DNA of 64,000 bases from Nymphaea colorata (GCF_008831285.2 NC_045142.1:8656713-8720712), one strand, 5' to 3'. Shown: positions 1-13,000, numbered from the stretch's first letter. Notes: generated by a model from the sequence alone, not told the origin. Program-made: numbers and translations.

Positions 1-34
1 TCCAGGCCTTGAGCGATAGAGAGCAGAGGGTTCT

Positions 35-88
35 AGAGAGAGAAAGAGAGAGAGAGAGGGAGAGGTTTGTGTGTGTGTGTGTGTGTGT
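35..88. repeat. Compound microsatellite (GA)n-(GT)n
   Basis: Alternating GA tract (about 35-64) followed directly by a GT tract (about 67-88). A simple sequence repeat with no gene evidence around it. Confidence 0.9.
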
Positions 89-399
89 AAATCAAACCTC
101 TTAAAGTTGATTGTTAAAACACTTTTCTGCACAATCGAAATGTACAAATATGTTCTTAAGAGAATTACCATGAGAAACATATTTAAAGTTCATCCTTTCG
201 AGTTTTTAATGTTTTATAACAATAGAAAAGTAAACAACTCTTACCAACATCAAAGTTTCACTAGTACAAAAATCAATAATTTTCAAAAAAGTAACTTCAA
301 TTAAGACTTTAGTTATGTTAAATTAGTGTTTATAAACAGTCTACAACGTTCATATTTTGTCTTAAATATTATTTTTACAAGAATTTAATATGTTCGGTT

Positions 400-441
<42 letters not shown>

Positions 442-1387
442 CCGCGCGCATAGGAAACAGGTAGCTGTGAGAACCTTATGTACTATATTACATGGAAATT
501 GTATGAGTCATCAGTCATCACTTCACTTTTAAGAAGATGGGTTGGTGGATGTTAAGTTGAAAAATAAGCCAAGCTTTTTCTTCAAAAAGCAGACATATCT
601 CACACATGATGAAATAAATAATTTTCTTTAATTGAGATTTTTTTGTCTTCTTTAGAGGGGTATTTCTGTTCAAAATAAAAATTGCTTTTTAAATTTTTTA
701 GACTTAATGTCCACCACCTAAGCTTCATAAAATTGACGAGCCATAGGATACCCATCTAATATGATATTTAAGAGTATGATGCCACTTTATATACATATAC
801 ATATATATTTATTTATTTATTTATTTATTGCATATGGCTATGCCACATCATTTATTTTATTTTTTATTTTTTAACTTTTCTTTCTAGCAGGCTTCCTGTT
901 CCTCCCTCGCCTCTCTTTTTTGAAACTTCCTCTTGATTTCATGGGATGCTTCTCTACCATTTTAGTATTTTCTTAGAAACGCTCTCTTTTTTCCAACTGC
1001 CCATTTGATTTTTATCTGGTAAATACACAGAAATAATTTTCTTGGAACTGCACATTTATATTTTAATATTTTGGGGTTGCCATTTCTATTTGAACTGCTC
1101 CATCTATCGCCAAAGTTAGTGCTCTAGTCCTTCACGGCTCTTTTCTTCTTAATGTTGTGGAAGGAGTCAGACTTAGTGCTCCTAAAATTATCTTTCACTT
1201 TTTTGACTTGTCTTTTTCTATTGCAAGAAATTTTCTTCTTGATAAAGGGTTCTAAGTTTCAACTAACCTAGCTCACATCTTAAATTCCTTTGGAACACCA
1301 GTATGTATGGTTGCCCTCTTTTCTTTTTTCTTTTTCAGGTTTATTTAAAACTTGTTTTGATATGTATTTTAGTGACACTCCAAGGGG
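89..1387. other. AT-rich spacer, no gene recognised
   Basis: Apart from the TA tract and a short TTTA repeat near 810-830, this stretch is AT-rich with only short chance reading frames. I see no domain, splice-framed exon or RNA gene in it. Confidence 0.6.
403..437. repeat. (TA)n microsatellite
   Basis: Uninterrupted TA dinucleotide tract of about 17 units in AT-rich spacer. Confidence 0.9.
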
Positions 1388-1580
1388 TAGGGGCGGAGCC
1401 AAGATTTTTTTCAGGAAAAAACCAAACCGTCCACCGAATTATCCGGATATGGTCAAACTAAATCTAAATCTAAAAAATACATTATCCAACCAAAAAATTT
1501 TAATTTTTTAATGTATTTTTTTTTTTCAATTAGTTGGGGTGGGTCCATAGCTTAGGTGAGCTCCCCTCCATTCGCCCCTG
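1388..1580. mobile_element. Short hAT-type MITE with 8-bp target duplication
   Basis: A 193-bp non-coding element with terminal inverted repeats: left end TAGGGGCGGAGCC, right end CGCCCCTG. It is flanked on both sides by the same 8 bases, ccaagggg (1380-1387 and 1581-1588). An 8-bp duplication and CAGGGGCG-like ends are typical of hAT superfamily miniature elements in plants. The first base is T where C would be expected. Diverged relatives lie at 22377-22570 and about 32722-32900. Confidence 0.72.
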
Positions 1581-1589
1581 CCAAGGGGT

Positions 1590-1755
1590 ATAGTATAGCT
1601 TGTCAGGTAAGTGAAATCGCACACAAGGCAGGTCGTCGGTCTGATTTGTGTGAGTGCAATTCCTCTATATTATTAACAGTGGAATGAAGACACGCTAGTG
1701 GAATCAAGACACGCTAGTTGACAGATACTCCTACGCCAAACCGTCAAAGTTTCTC
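1590..1755 (+). mobile_element. Possible tRNA-derived SINE copy
   Basis: This stretch shares several blocks with 54510-54640: an A-box-like TAGTATAGCTTG, a B-box-like GGTCTGATTTG about 45 bases later, then GTGAGTGC and GGAATGAAGACAC in the same order. That layout fits a diverged RNA polymerase III SINE. No poly-A tail or target duplication was found, so it may be another short repeat family. Confidence 0.4.
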
Positions 1756-2583
1756 CTAAATGGACGTTTTCAAAAGTTCGCGGTTTTATATACATGGATG
1801 CCCTTCGAGAAATGAGGATTTCTTAATTAGTGCCCCTCAAGCCAAATTTTTTTTGAATCCACTATTCCTCCTGTTCACCCATACAAACTATTCCTCCTGT
1901 TCACCCAAACAAGTGCAAGCTTTTAGTGCTAATATGAACCGAGCCAAAAAGCTCAGACGAATTATTCAAAGTGCTGACCACAGTTTTCCACCATTTCCCT
2001 TCGTCCTGCCGTCTTTTTGACTTTTAGCTCTTTCTTCCACCATCGATCACTTCTCTTTTATTGAGCAAGTCCGATTCAATCCGGCTGCCCGTCCGATTCA
2101 ACTCTACTGAAAACACTTCCGATTCAACTCTATTGAAAGCACTTTCGTAAAAGAGACAAAATCGTAAAAAACGCAAAATACCTATTTTCTGAATGACGAT
2201 TTTACCCTCACGAAAACGGAAAATAATACCAAAATGTAAAATGTAACCAAAATACAAACTTGAAGAGGTAAAAAATTAATGAAGTTTTTAAATGTACATA
2301 ATGTAAATTTAGTAGTCTAGTGTGGGCAAATGCCCACTCCAGCACAACGTGGCTCCACCATTGGAAAATAGTAATAAATTTTAAATTTTTAAGGAATATC
2401 AACGTGTAAATAAGAAAGATTGTTTTGAGGTGCCAACATGAAAATAAGTGTTTTTTATAGTTTTGAATAGCAATTGCCCACACCTACCTCGGCCCCTGCT
2501 CATGACCATCCTTCATTTGGGGAGACAACAAAAAGAGACTATTGTTTTCTTGGATGGATATGTAGAGCCAGTGTATCTGTGGG
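1756..2583. other. Spacer with MITE debris, no gene recognised
   Basis: Contains a degenerate fragment around 2290-2490 reading as 'ggctccaccattgg', reminiscent of the dispersed GGCTCC-ended elements elsewhere in the window. No coding feature is supported. Confidence 0.5.
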
Positions 2584-2957
2584 TAGGGATGTCAATGGAT
2601 CGGATTCGGATCGGATACATCTTCAACCATATCCGTTTTTTCAGATATTCATATATTTGGATTCAGATTTGAATTCGAATAAAGCAAAGTCATATCTGAA
2701 TCCGAAATCTGATTTTACAATCCGAATCTGATTTTTATATTTATATCCAAATCCGAATCTGAATTTTGAACTGGATTTTGCCATTTTTCAAGTATTAGAT
2801 AAAGGATATTTGTCTAAAACTGAATCCGATCCGATATTCATGTATATCCGCATCCGATCCGATTTCTTAATCAGATATTAAATTTTTATCCATATCCGAT
2901 TTTTTCGAATCGAATCGGTCGGATATCCGATTCAAATTGGATATATTGACATCCCTA
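2584..2957. mobile_element. MITE with TAGGGATGTCAAT ends and 8-bp target duplication
   Basis: A 374-bp non-coding element with perfect 13-bp terminal inverted repeats (TAGGGATGTCAAT at 2584-2596, its complement at 2945-2957). The flanks are tctgtggg (2576-2583) and tctttggg (2958-2965), an 8-bp target duplication with one mismatch, as expected for hAT elements. The interior is built of degenerate GGATCGGAT / ATCCGAATC motifs. Decayed relatives occur at about 48255-48642 and 49308-49640. Confidence 0.75.
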
Positions 2958-2965
2958 TCTTTGGG

Positions 2966-4560
2966 ATAGACTTATTACAAACTTGACGTAACGTTCTAAT
3001 CTACCATAAACTATATCTCGAGATTCAATTGTCCTATCTTCTACTTCCAAGCCTAAAAGAGTAGAATGAATGAAGTTTAGGAGAAGAGATCATATATCCA
3101 TGTCAAGGACATCTTCTCTCTATTATTCATATATCATTCATGGTTGAATCTCTCTGGACCATGAGGCCGCGCGCTCAATTAAGGAACTCCCGTTCCGAAA
3201 GTTTATCGTTTGTCAATGTGAATGCAATGTGAATATGAAGATTTTTTGGTCACGTTTATGTTTATGGGATCCGAACTTAGTTATGTGTCAGTGTGTGTCC
3301 TGCATAATTTTTGGTGGACTATTGACTAAAATACCTTTAGTTTACACTGAAAAGAAAACCTTTTGTAAAGATAAAAAATTAAATGAAAAAAAAAGAAGAT
3401 TATGGAGGATATTTTTTAATGAATAATCAAAATGTTCTTCCTTCCTTTACTGCGGACAATGCACTCGGCGCACGCAACTTTCTCTCTCTAGGATCAGGGA
3501 ATGCGTTCCAGCACGTGTCCCTGTTTGATTTACATTTGATTTGTGCAATATGTGTGTTCCGTGCGTGACTGTTTGTTCCACTATCAATGCAATAATTATG
3601 CTTGAAATAAAGTCTCAATTGGGCTTTTATTTATTTGAAAGAAAATTTAAATGATCAATACGTTCTGAAATCATGCTTAAACTTAAGTCTCAGTCTTTGT
3701 TTATTTGAAAGAACGAGACCGAAATCTTACTGATTCCATCAAACATGGACCGTAAGATGGGAACAAATGGAAAAAGTTATTTTTATGTGACCCTCTGCAT
3801 GTCAGTAATACTTCGAATGCGCGTTCCCATAAATTATATTATAAACTTCAACGCAACAAATCAAACGGTTTACATAAATTGCTTCAAGTCCGAACGAGTT
3901 GTTTGGATCTTGAGTTTCAGATTCTACTTTTTTCTTGGATCTGACAATCCGATTTGAAGTTGGTGAGAACAAATCCGATCCATTGGGAGCCTAACTGTGA
4001 AAACCCTCTCCTTTAATGGAGGAGAATGGGGAAATGAGATCAATTTTCATATTGCCGTAACTCAGCCGCCATTGAAGAACCTTCTTTATTTGACCGCCCA
4101 CCTACCACTTCCCATCATCATTAGAAACTTGGACCGATCTTCTCTTTTCTCTTTTCATATTATAATTTTTTCTTGTACGACACCAATAATTATATCTAAA
4201 TACGGTTTGAAGGTTCTAGTAAAGGAACAACGAAATTGCTAAACTAAATTCAAATATTAGATCTGGTACATGTTTTTAAAGGAATTAAAATCGGTCAGCC
4301 ATTTATTTGATTAGATGGTTTTTATTTTTTATTTTGTCGGTAAAAACCATCACTATATATATATAATATATAAAAGCTAGACCCGAGTTTGCCTTGTGCA
4401 GAAGTTAAGCTCATTTTTGCAAGTTCTTTAAAACTTTCCAAAATAATGGAAAGGGACGGTAGGTGAGGGCAAAAGGCAATTACCACTCACTTCATGACAA
4501 ATTTAACGCAAACCAACCTTTTGTTCTCCTCAACAATGGAAAACAACGGACCAAGTCTTG
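2966..4560. other. Spacer, no gene recognised
   Basis: Mixed-composition spacer. Short frames on both strands have no recognisable domain and no splice context. Nothing else supported. Confidence 0.5.
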
Positions 4561-4565
4561 CGTGT

Positions 4566-4891
4566 CATAGCTCAAAGTTTCTCTAAAATCTAATCCGAAC
4601 ATTTTGGTGTTTGAATTTGAGCTTTGGGATCGAACTGTTATCATTTTCGTGTATTTTTCATTTTTTTTTCAGTTTTTTTAATACCATATAGTTTTTTTTT
4701 TTCATTTTATTTGCTATAAATCTACTTATTTTTTAATGTTTGTGCTATTAGTTTCTCACTTATTTTATTTTTCTCTATTTTTAATTTTTTAAAATTTTTA
4801 TAAATTTACCGTAATTTTTTTTCAAACTCACCGTATTATACTTAAGAAAAACCTCGCTGTTTAAAACTCAAAGACGTTATTTGTGACTATG
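4566..4891. repeat. Diverged, possibly truncated copy of the CATAGTC-ended MITE
   Basis: The right end (about 4870-4891) is the reverse complement of the left end of the element at 21207-21573, including GTTATTTGTGACTATG, and neighbouring blocks (tttcaaactcaccgtattat) also match in inverted orientation. The left boundary is unclear and no target duplication is visible. A smaller fragment with the same end lies near 5700-5805. Confidence 0.5.
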
Positions 4892-5805
4892 AACTTCTGT
4901 CTCGAAGTTCACAAAAAAAAAGCCACCACTTTCCGGCCATCCAGTTACCAAAAGATTGCGGTGCTGACTGGTTCTCATTTCCGACCTATATGCACTAATG
5001 GAGGCAGACCTATGGAGGCAGACCTTTTGGTTGGAGAGAGCACTAATTCAATAACTTTAATGCTATTAAAAAGCATTTATACATATAGACAATCAAATTT
5101 ATCAAATTATTAATATAAAAATAAATAAATTTTGTGAGGTAATGTAGGATGTGGCTCCACCACTGCCAATATATCATCAGAAAATCAATGACTAAAGAAA
5201 AAAACTCACCAGTTGTTTTTTTTTTAGTCAATTTAACTCATCATTGAGGATCGACATTAGGCCCATGGCCGAGTCAAAATTTTTTGGTTGAGAGGCACTT
5301 GTACCATCGACCCGAATCTGGAGTGGGCAGCTTTGAGAACACCGATAATGGTCAAAGCACTTGAAGACACCGTTCGGGTGCTGCCACAGGTAAGTTTGCT
5401 ACTGATTTTGATTTTAGGTGATATGCTTTTTATTTTGTTTATAGTTATAACAAAATTAGTAAGTTCCGATAAAAGCATTAAAGCAATGAAAACAAAAACA
5501 AGACCCATCTTTTTCCCTGGTTCTGAAGAAGAATTTCAAAAAAAAAAAATCCAGTTTTTTTTTCGCATTTTTTTCATTATTTTTAAGTTATTTTTGCTTT
5601 AAAGATTAAAACTAAGAAATTATTATTATTTTGGTTTATGTCATTATTTTATCATTTTATCGAGTTAACTGTTATGTTTTTTGGTTAGTTTTCATTTATT
5701 CTATTTTTTTTTTTTAAATTGCCGAACTTTTCCCGAAACTTTCAAGAGATTTTCAGCTTTGAAAAACTTTGCCGTCAAAGCTCCGTTAACCATATTTGTG
5801 ACTAT

Positions 5806-8680
5806 GCTTTGAATTGAAGCCAATATTGATGGAATTGGTTCATAATGGTCAAACGTATGCTCGAAATGTTAAGCAAGTCGAGTTCCAGTTGTAAGAACTC
5901 GACTCGGCTTGACTACACAATGAACATTGAATCATAATGAGAAAATAATTAAACAAGTAGCAACCAAATGAGTTAAACGATCAAGTTAAATGAGTTAAAG
6001 GAAATGAGACATGCTTAACTTAAACAAGTTAAATGAGAAGAAACTATGCTTTTTATTTCCATGGCATCCTCGTCGTCTAATCTTTTTTTGTTGCATCTGG
6101 CACCAGATGTAAAAGAGAAGTGCATTTAAAAGTTATTTTGTTATTGGTTTCAGTGTGGATGGTCCCATAGATTAAAACAGAAAATGTGAAAGATAATCCA
6201 CAATTTGTATGGACCTCCATAGATCCTCTTTTAGAGACTTCAAACAAATTGAACAATGGATCCTTTATGAGGCCATATAAAATGACTTTTAAAAGAATAT
6301 ACTACTTACAACCCAATAGTGCATATTGGTAAATCTCATTCTCTTTGATATCATACTAAAGGTACCAAGCTCTTATTCCATGAACCACAAACTTTCCTAT
6401 TCAGAAAAGGATCTAAGCGCCACCCAAATGCACGTACATAGCATATGACGTTTCACAGCCAACAATCCCTTTGATTTGAATGCCACTTCGAGAGAGGATC
6501 ATAAAAAAAAGAAACATACATTTAGTGGTAGATGAAACCTAGCTAAATATGTTTGTATAAAGACACAAACTAAACTTTCTAATTTGTTAGCTAATTTATT
6601 TGATAAGAAGAGGGTGATAATGGCGACTACAACTACTAAATACAAATAAAGAAAATAAGCATAGAAAATATGTATGGGAACCATAAAATTAGAAATGAAA
6701 AGTACAATCCAAAATGTTAGAAAATACAACCTAATGAATTTCACAGTCTGCGAGGGAAAGAATGAAAAACAAGATAAGTGAATGAGGAAACAAAAAATGA
6801 AAAACCATGTAGCTGAGTTGGTCTATTTTTCTTACAATCAAGAAAAGGAAAAAGAAGAAAGAAGGAAACAACTGGAGCAGCATAAAGAAAAAATTTAGCT
6901 AGCCTGAATTAAAAGAACATTGAAAAATACCCAAACATTACCACAAATGCATTGAAATTAACAAACAAAAACAAAAAAGGTCTATCACTAATTCCCAATT
7001 AAATCATGAACTTTATGTCGATTAAGACCCACCATCAGTGTTTGCTGGCAACACCAAAAATAGCAAGAAGAAGAGCATTAGTATTGCTCCATTCCTCCAT
7101 ATTTCTTCAAGTTCAAAGAAAAGCTCAATCAAGAATTGGGCACATGGATTTGATGGCTTCGAGTCCTTGTAAGGTAGTGATTCTGCATGAAATCAAATCA
7201 GGTACATTCGGAATCTACCTACTTTCACCCATTTGCATGAGTGTGTGTGTGTGTGAAAGAGAGAGAGAGGGAGAGAGAGAGAGAGAGAGAGATGAACTAG
7301 AAGTCCCCACTCAATTGATGCAAATCTAGTCTAAATCTTTTGGTTACTTGTGCTTGTGCAAAATGTGTCTGCTTCGAGAGAATTTCGAAAAAAAGAAATG
7401 AAGAACATGAGGAAAGGAACTGACCTGAGATGGCTTGTTTCTGGCAAGAATCCATTCCAATTTGGTCAAAAGATTTATGTACACCTTTTCAGCTTATTTT
7501 TCCTTTGTTTTACCTTTCCCTTTGTTTTGAGTTGCTCCAATGCATTGTTGATTTCTAGAACAGGCAGGAGTCGCCTCCCTAACGTGTAAACCTTGGAGGA
7601 AGGGATAGACATAGGCTTTGAGAAGAGAGGGAAAGGCAAGACATCAATCAGTTGAGAAATGATGCCTTTTTACTAGTTAAAAAAATTCAAAATTGCCACA
7701 AATATTTTATAATTTTTGTTAATACTACAACTTTCCCAACATTTTTTAGATTTGTACAAATAATGGATCATGGGTTTAAAGATATCAAATGTGCTGATAC
7801 ATGCCACCAGTATAAGGACTTACTAGTGACTCATTGATAAAATTAAACTAGTGATTCTTATTAGTGGTATAGACATTTTTCCCCCTTTTTTAGCCCAATT
7901 GTGTGATCCAGGTGTTGAAAACAAGCAAAGGTAAAAAATTGCAAATTTAGTTATAGGCAACTTAATTGTTGATAGGGTGGCAAGACATTTAATGTGCAAT
8001 TTAGATTTTAATTGGTTGTGTGATTTGGTTTTCATTTAATTGTATGATTTTTTCATTTGATTGAATGATATAGTTTTAAGGCTTCAAATAGAGGGGCAGT
8101 TGTAACTAGAGCCGTCTTTTTGCTATCTTGACTTGTTGAAGTTTACTACATCCTTTGTTTGTAGGTAATATGTTTTGAGAGAGCAGAGGACAAAGAGCCA
8201 TGGTGTTGGCAGAGGTCTTTGAAGAGGACTATAGCTATTGGTGAGACCTTAGAACAACAAGAATTTTAACACGGTATGATGATTTCTTGAAGTAGTATGT
8301 CTCTAATACTATGTTCGTTTCTTTATGTAATGAGATATTCAATTAAGTCTCTTGAAGTGATATAAAACTTCATTAGCCTTACTGTAGTTTGCAATTGTCT
8401 TATTAATATAGTACTTAGCTGATGATTATAGAACATCAACAATATTGTGTGAGACATTCTAAATGTTGTTGATGTTTTTGTGTTGTTCACTCTATCACCT
8501 ATTTTTTTCAACATTTTTTTACTAGCATATTTCTTGTTTGTGTGTGACACATTTATTTTCATTATTGATGCTATCTTTTTGTAGGAATTTAGAAATGTTT
8601 TCTCTTGGTAACTTTTTTGTTATTTGATCAGTTGGCTTGCAGTCCAATAGTGGTATTTGGAGCTATTAGAGTACATGAAG
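5806..8680. other. Spacer, no gene recognised
   Basis: AT-rich spacer. It contains a compound (GT)n(GA)n microsatellite at 7241-7293 and short frames without recognisable domains. No RNA gene seen. Confidence 0.5.
7241..7293. repeat. Compound microsatellite (GT)n-(GA)n
   Basis: GT tract followed by a GA tract with one GGG interruption. The same GT-then-GA layout recurs at 24891-24923. Confidence 0.9.
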
Positions 8681-8734
8681 AGGCATTTGAGGGTTATGCA
8701 TGCACTTTGATGACATTTTAGATAGAAACCAATT

Positions 8735-9210
8735 AATATGGATTCTCATGCAGCTATTTGTTGTCCCAATATTGGAATCCACATTATCAACGTGTTCCAC
8801 TACAAGAACTTTGAAATGATAATCATGTTGGAGTATGTGTGCTGTATCACTTGATTGAAGTATCATAAATCACTAGTGGTTGGTATAATCTAGTATGATT
8901 GTATGAACTACACACAAAATGTTTTAAGAGTTGAAATGACTGGAGGTTATGAAAGTGACATCAAAATTGGAAAAATATTTCGATTAGAAATCCTCACAAC
9001 AAACCCATGGAAATCAACCAATAGGGAGCTATACTCTTTCATCTTAATCTTTTTCAGCAATTACCTATTTAGTGACCCTTACAAAATGAGGATGCATGTG
9101 CACTTCATCTAATTTCTCAAAGATCTTGATGCAATGGATAGTTATACTTTGGCTGCTACTATGTTGGCCCATCAATTCAACCAATTGTGTAGAGTGTAGA
9201 CTGGTTGAAG
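8735..9210 (+). pseudogene. Decayed plant mobile domain (MAIN-like) protein fragment
   Basis: Two blocks resemble the plant mobile domain, a family found both in host MAIN-like proteins and inside Mutator or gypsy elements. Block one (about 8762-8890) reads NVFHYKNFEMIIMLEYV, matching the family pattern TFHLPxGEMTxTLEDV. Block two (about 9030-9200) reads FFSNYLFSDPYKMRMHVHF, a stop, then FLKDLDAMDSYTLAATMLAH and QFNQLCRV. It matches the family's FLFPD...VHLRYLPLLxDLDxxxxYxWGSAxLAxLYRxLC segment in order and spacing. In-frame stops after CCIT, after GII, after VHFI and after CRV show that it is dead. A CAG|GTAC splice-donor-like site near 9234 could mark the old exon end. Assignment rests on remembered family motifs. 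Confidence 0.6.
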
Positions 9211-9254
9211 TGCAAACGTTTTTGGCTAATGCAGGTACATTGTCATTTGTCATT

Positions 9255-11160
9255 GCTTTGCTTTTAACTTGATTTGTGTGCTATTTTTTTTTAATTGTTT
9301 ATGTATGTGGCATATATTTGAGTGTAGGAACACATCTAATTTTTTGTTTCAATTAGATGCTTATTGTTGGTCCATATACAAAGCTCGCAAAATGGGAAGG
9401 GATGAGAACAAATTTATACATAAATTTCCATGAGAGGGAGGTTTTTTATGCATTTCAAGTACATGAAGTATATGAGTATTTGTTTTTTGGTATGTCACTA
9501 AATTAGTAAGGTTGATTCATCATTACACAAGTTGATTTTGTTGCTTTGTTATGCATGTTGTTTTTTAGAGCACGTGATTTGGACATTTCACTAGTTATTG
9601 CACATAATGGATGGTGAAGGAATCTAGTAGGCAAAAAACTTTCAAAGAGAAATATTTGGCTGCTTTGCATAAACATCATAGATAAATAATACAATGTTTG
9701 ATCTCTAAGCCAGGTAGGGCTCCATCTACATTCAAGTGTCGCCTGTTTTTCCTTCAATGGGCAATAAAATTCACATGATTATCAACTTCCCAAGTGCACT
9801 TGTCAATTGGAGTTTTTATGTGTGCGCTAATGTACATCACTTATGTTGATTTTGATCTTAGTTGCAAAATTTTTGTTTGTAAATTTGCGTTGTCTTGATT
9901 GTAATATGTCAGGGTTTGTATTCATTTATAGCTTGCATCTCCTTGGCTAGTCACTCAAGATCGAAATCAACCACTCTTAATTCATACAACACTCTGCTTC
10001 TTGGCCAAGTACATTGACCATTATAAATTCACATGATTATCCAATTTATTATGTTTATGACAATTGATATGTGAGTTTGTTTAAGCAAAATGTGCACATA
10101 AATACAACGAAAAATTTTGAACTTTTCGAGTGTTATTAGTTTCTCCTTTACTGCTAAACAAAATTCACATGATAATTGACTTTCCAACCACATTTGTTGT
10201 TAGCACTTCACCTACAACCATTATTTCCTCAGCACATAAATGGTTCATAAGCTTTTGTTAAAGGAAGCTCATCATCTCCCATGTTTCCACTACCATCTAT
10301 ATCTACACATGTCTGGTTAGGCAAAATACATGGGTTCATCAAGCAAAACTAATTGCACATATCTGTCCAAGAGCATTCTATAATCAAATCCATTTGATTG
10401 TTTGGGGATTGGATGTACATGGTGGAAGTTGAACTGATCAAGTTTCATTCTCAGTTGTTGGTTGAAGAAAGCGACTATGAACTGCAAATCATTGATGATG
10501 CAACTCTTAATATTCACTGAATTATATAGTATAATGGTTTCCTTGAGAAAGTCCACCACAAATGCAATTCACTTTTTTGCAATGTAGGCAAATATCATTT
10601 GCACTACGCAAGTGTTAATTAATAATAACATTTGAATGTATAACATTAATGGCCATTTATGATTACCAAGTAAAGGCATTGTAGGCCAAGTGCGTTGTAA
10701 AAGTTAGAATATAAACAAGTTATATTAGTTGATACCAAGTAATCACAATATTTGTACTTATGACTCAACTTTATTTGTAGTTGGAAATTACTATGCACAT
10801 CCCTTTTATGTTGTTCATTCATTAACTGGTCTTCCCATCTTATTTTTCAACCCCCAATAGTGGGTTGCTTATTCTGGAAGTGGATAACAAAAGCTTAGGA
10901 GACATGCACACAAACTTGACTTCAGATTTGTAAATTGAAGAAAAATGTATGATCATTGATTGTGCCATTAACTCTATGCATGTGCTAAAGTGGTTGTATG
11001 TGGCATATTTGACCCCTACAAATCATATGGTAGCTAGTATCGGGCAATGACATGAAACAACATGCTGGAAAAGAGTGGTGGGAATATATTAATACAAATT
11101 TGTAAAGGTGATAATTCAAAAATAAAGAAATGACATCAATAGATGAATGACATGTTAAAT
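9255..11160. other. Spacer, possibly further transposon debris
   Basis: No domain could be recognised. It lies directly downstream of the plant mobile domain relic, so it may hold the rest of that gene in unrecognisable form. Short frames at 9503-9757 and 10317-10559 on the minus strand have no visible motif. Confidence 0.4.
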
Positions 11161-13000
11161 ACAGTTTTATGGATGTAGATGTATTTAATTTATTATACAT
11201 TACAAATCATAACTAGTACCTACAAGTTCAACCATGACATGGGGAAAGCTTAATTTGAAGCTCATGAATAAATGCATTTTGATGTGCTAGTTTGTAAAAA
11301 CCAACTTAATCATTCGTTCATGCTCATAATTGCAAGCTTAATTGTGCCTATTTTGGATTATATTCATTGTCACTTGTCATTTTTGCAAACCCTAGGATGA
11401 GGTCTATTACTTCAAATTCATCACTAATCATTGATGGTTTGAAGACCAAATAAAACGACTTCAGCAAATTCTTATTCCGATTGACTTGCCTTTTGACTTT
11501 CTTGTATAATTGCAAGTTTTTCCTCACACATACATGTAAGCTTGAAAGGTTCACATGGATGAGCACAATTGAATATATTTGTCAAGTTACAGTTAGAACG
11601 ACCCAATTGAGCATATTCAATTTATTATGCATATTTCAAAACATTATTTGTATCTATAAGTTCAGCTATAAGATGAAGAAAGTATCCTTCAACTTTATGA
11701 GTAGGTGAATTTTGATGTACAAGATAGTGATAATCACATCAACAACATTTAGTGATCAATTTAATCATTAGTTCATGCTTCAGAGCCTTCATAACTTAAC
11801 TATTTACACGCTTGGGGGTTGCATATTTTTCCCTGCTTCTCATTCTTGCAAAATTTGAGATTTGGAGTCTGCCACTTCCAATTCATAATTAGTTGCCAAT
11901 GGTTGGGCTATTGAAAAGAGTAACTTTAGCTTAATTAACGTAATGATTGACTTGCTTTTGGCTTTCTTGTATTGTAGACTCAGTCTCACATGTGTATCAA
12001 GCTTGAAAGGTTCACATGGATGAGTACAAATGCATATACTTGAGAAGTTATAGTTAGATCATATACTCGAGAAGTTACAGTAAGATTGAACCAAAACCAA
12101 GTACTGCATTTAATTGACTCTCTCTCTCTCTCTCTCTCTTTATATATATATATATATGAGGAAAACACACTTCAAAACTTACAAGTACGTGAATTTTGAA
12201 ATACATATTTATGATATGAAAGTCAACCTCATTTATAAATAAATTAAATTACTGATGCATGCTTTTAAGTTCGTATAATCTAATTGTGCCTATGCTTGTC
12301 ACATGTTATATTTGCTTGTCACCTATATGTTCTTTGCCTCTCACCTGTGATTGGAGTCTATCGTTCTAAATTTGTATTAAAAGAATTTGTGACATTTAAT
12401 GTTGAAGTTTGCCAGATTTGACATAAATGTTGCTCACTTACACCAAAAAACAAAACATGCAGTTAAATGCCAAAAAAATTGCACTGTTGTCAAGTTATCA
12501 TGAACACATGCTCTAGTTACACTATGCTTCAACAAAATTTATTTCAATATCCGGTATCAAATACATTACCAACATGTAAGAAACAAAATAAATACTATTT
12601 TTCATGCAAGAAGCACGAAGCAAGTGAAGCTTACTTGTACTGGTGATGCTTCTGAATTAGTATAACCTAATTGTGCCTATGCTAGTTATGGGCTGCATTC
12701 TCATCACCAATATGTTCTTGCCTAGCACCTACGATTCAAGTCTATCATCCTAAATTTACTAAGAGAATGTGCGATGTTTGATGTAGAAGCTTGTCACATT
12801 TGACACAAATGTTGTTTACTTAGATCAACAAACAAAATTTGTAGATACATTCAAAAAAGTAATTGTTCTTAATCAACACCTACTCCAGTTAAACTACGGT
12901 TCAACAAAGTTCAATTTCCAATATCAAAAGCATCACCAACATGTAAGGAACAACATAAATACTCATTCTCATGTAAGAAACTAGTGGATTTTACTTATAC
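11160..13000. repeat. Diverged tandem repeats, unit about 400-490 bp, about four copies
   Basis: Blocks recur in the same order. 'AAGCTTGAAAGGTTCACATGG' type blocks occur near 11539 and 12000. 'attgtgcctatg' followed by 'agtctatc.t.ctaaattt' occurs near 12287 and 12674. 'accaacatgtaag.aacaa.ataaatac' occurs near 12567 and 12932. Starts fall near 11275, 11745, 12235 and 12630, giving steps of roughly 470, 490 and 395 bases. The copies are strongly diverged and no open frame is conserved across them. A TC/TA microsatellite (12119-12157) interrupts one copy. Confidence 0.6.
12119..12157. repeat. Microsatellite (TC)n-(TA)n
   Basis: TC tract followed by TA tract inside the diverged tandem repeat region. 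Confidence 0.9.

Noticed and set aside
10317..10559. Minus-strand 80-codon frame near the plant mobile domain relic as more of that gene
   Set aside because: It is on the opposite strand from the relic and shows no family motif.
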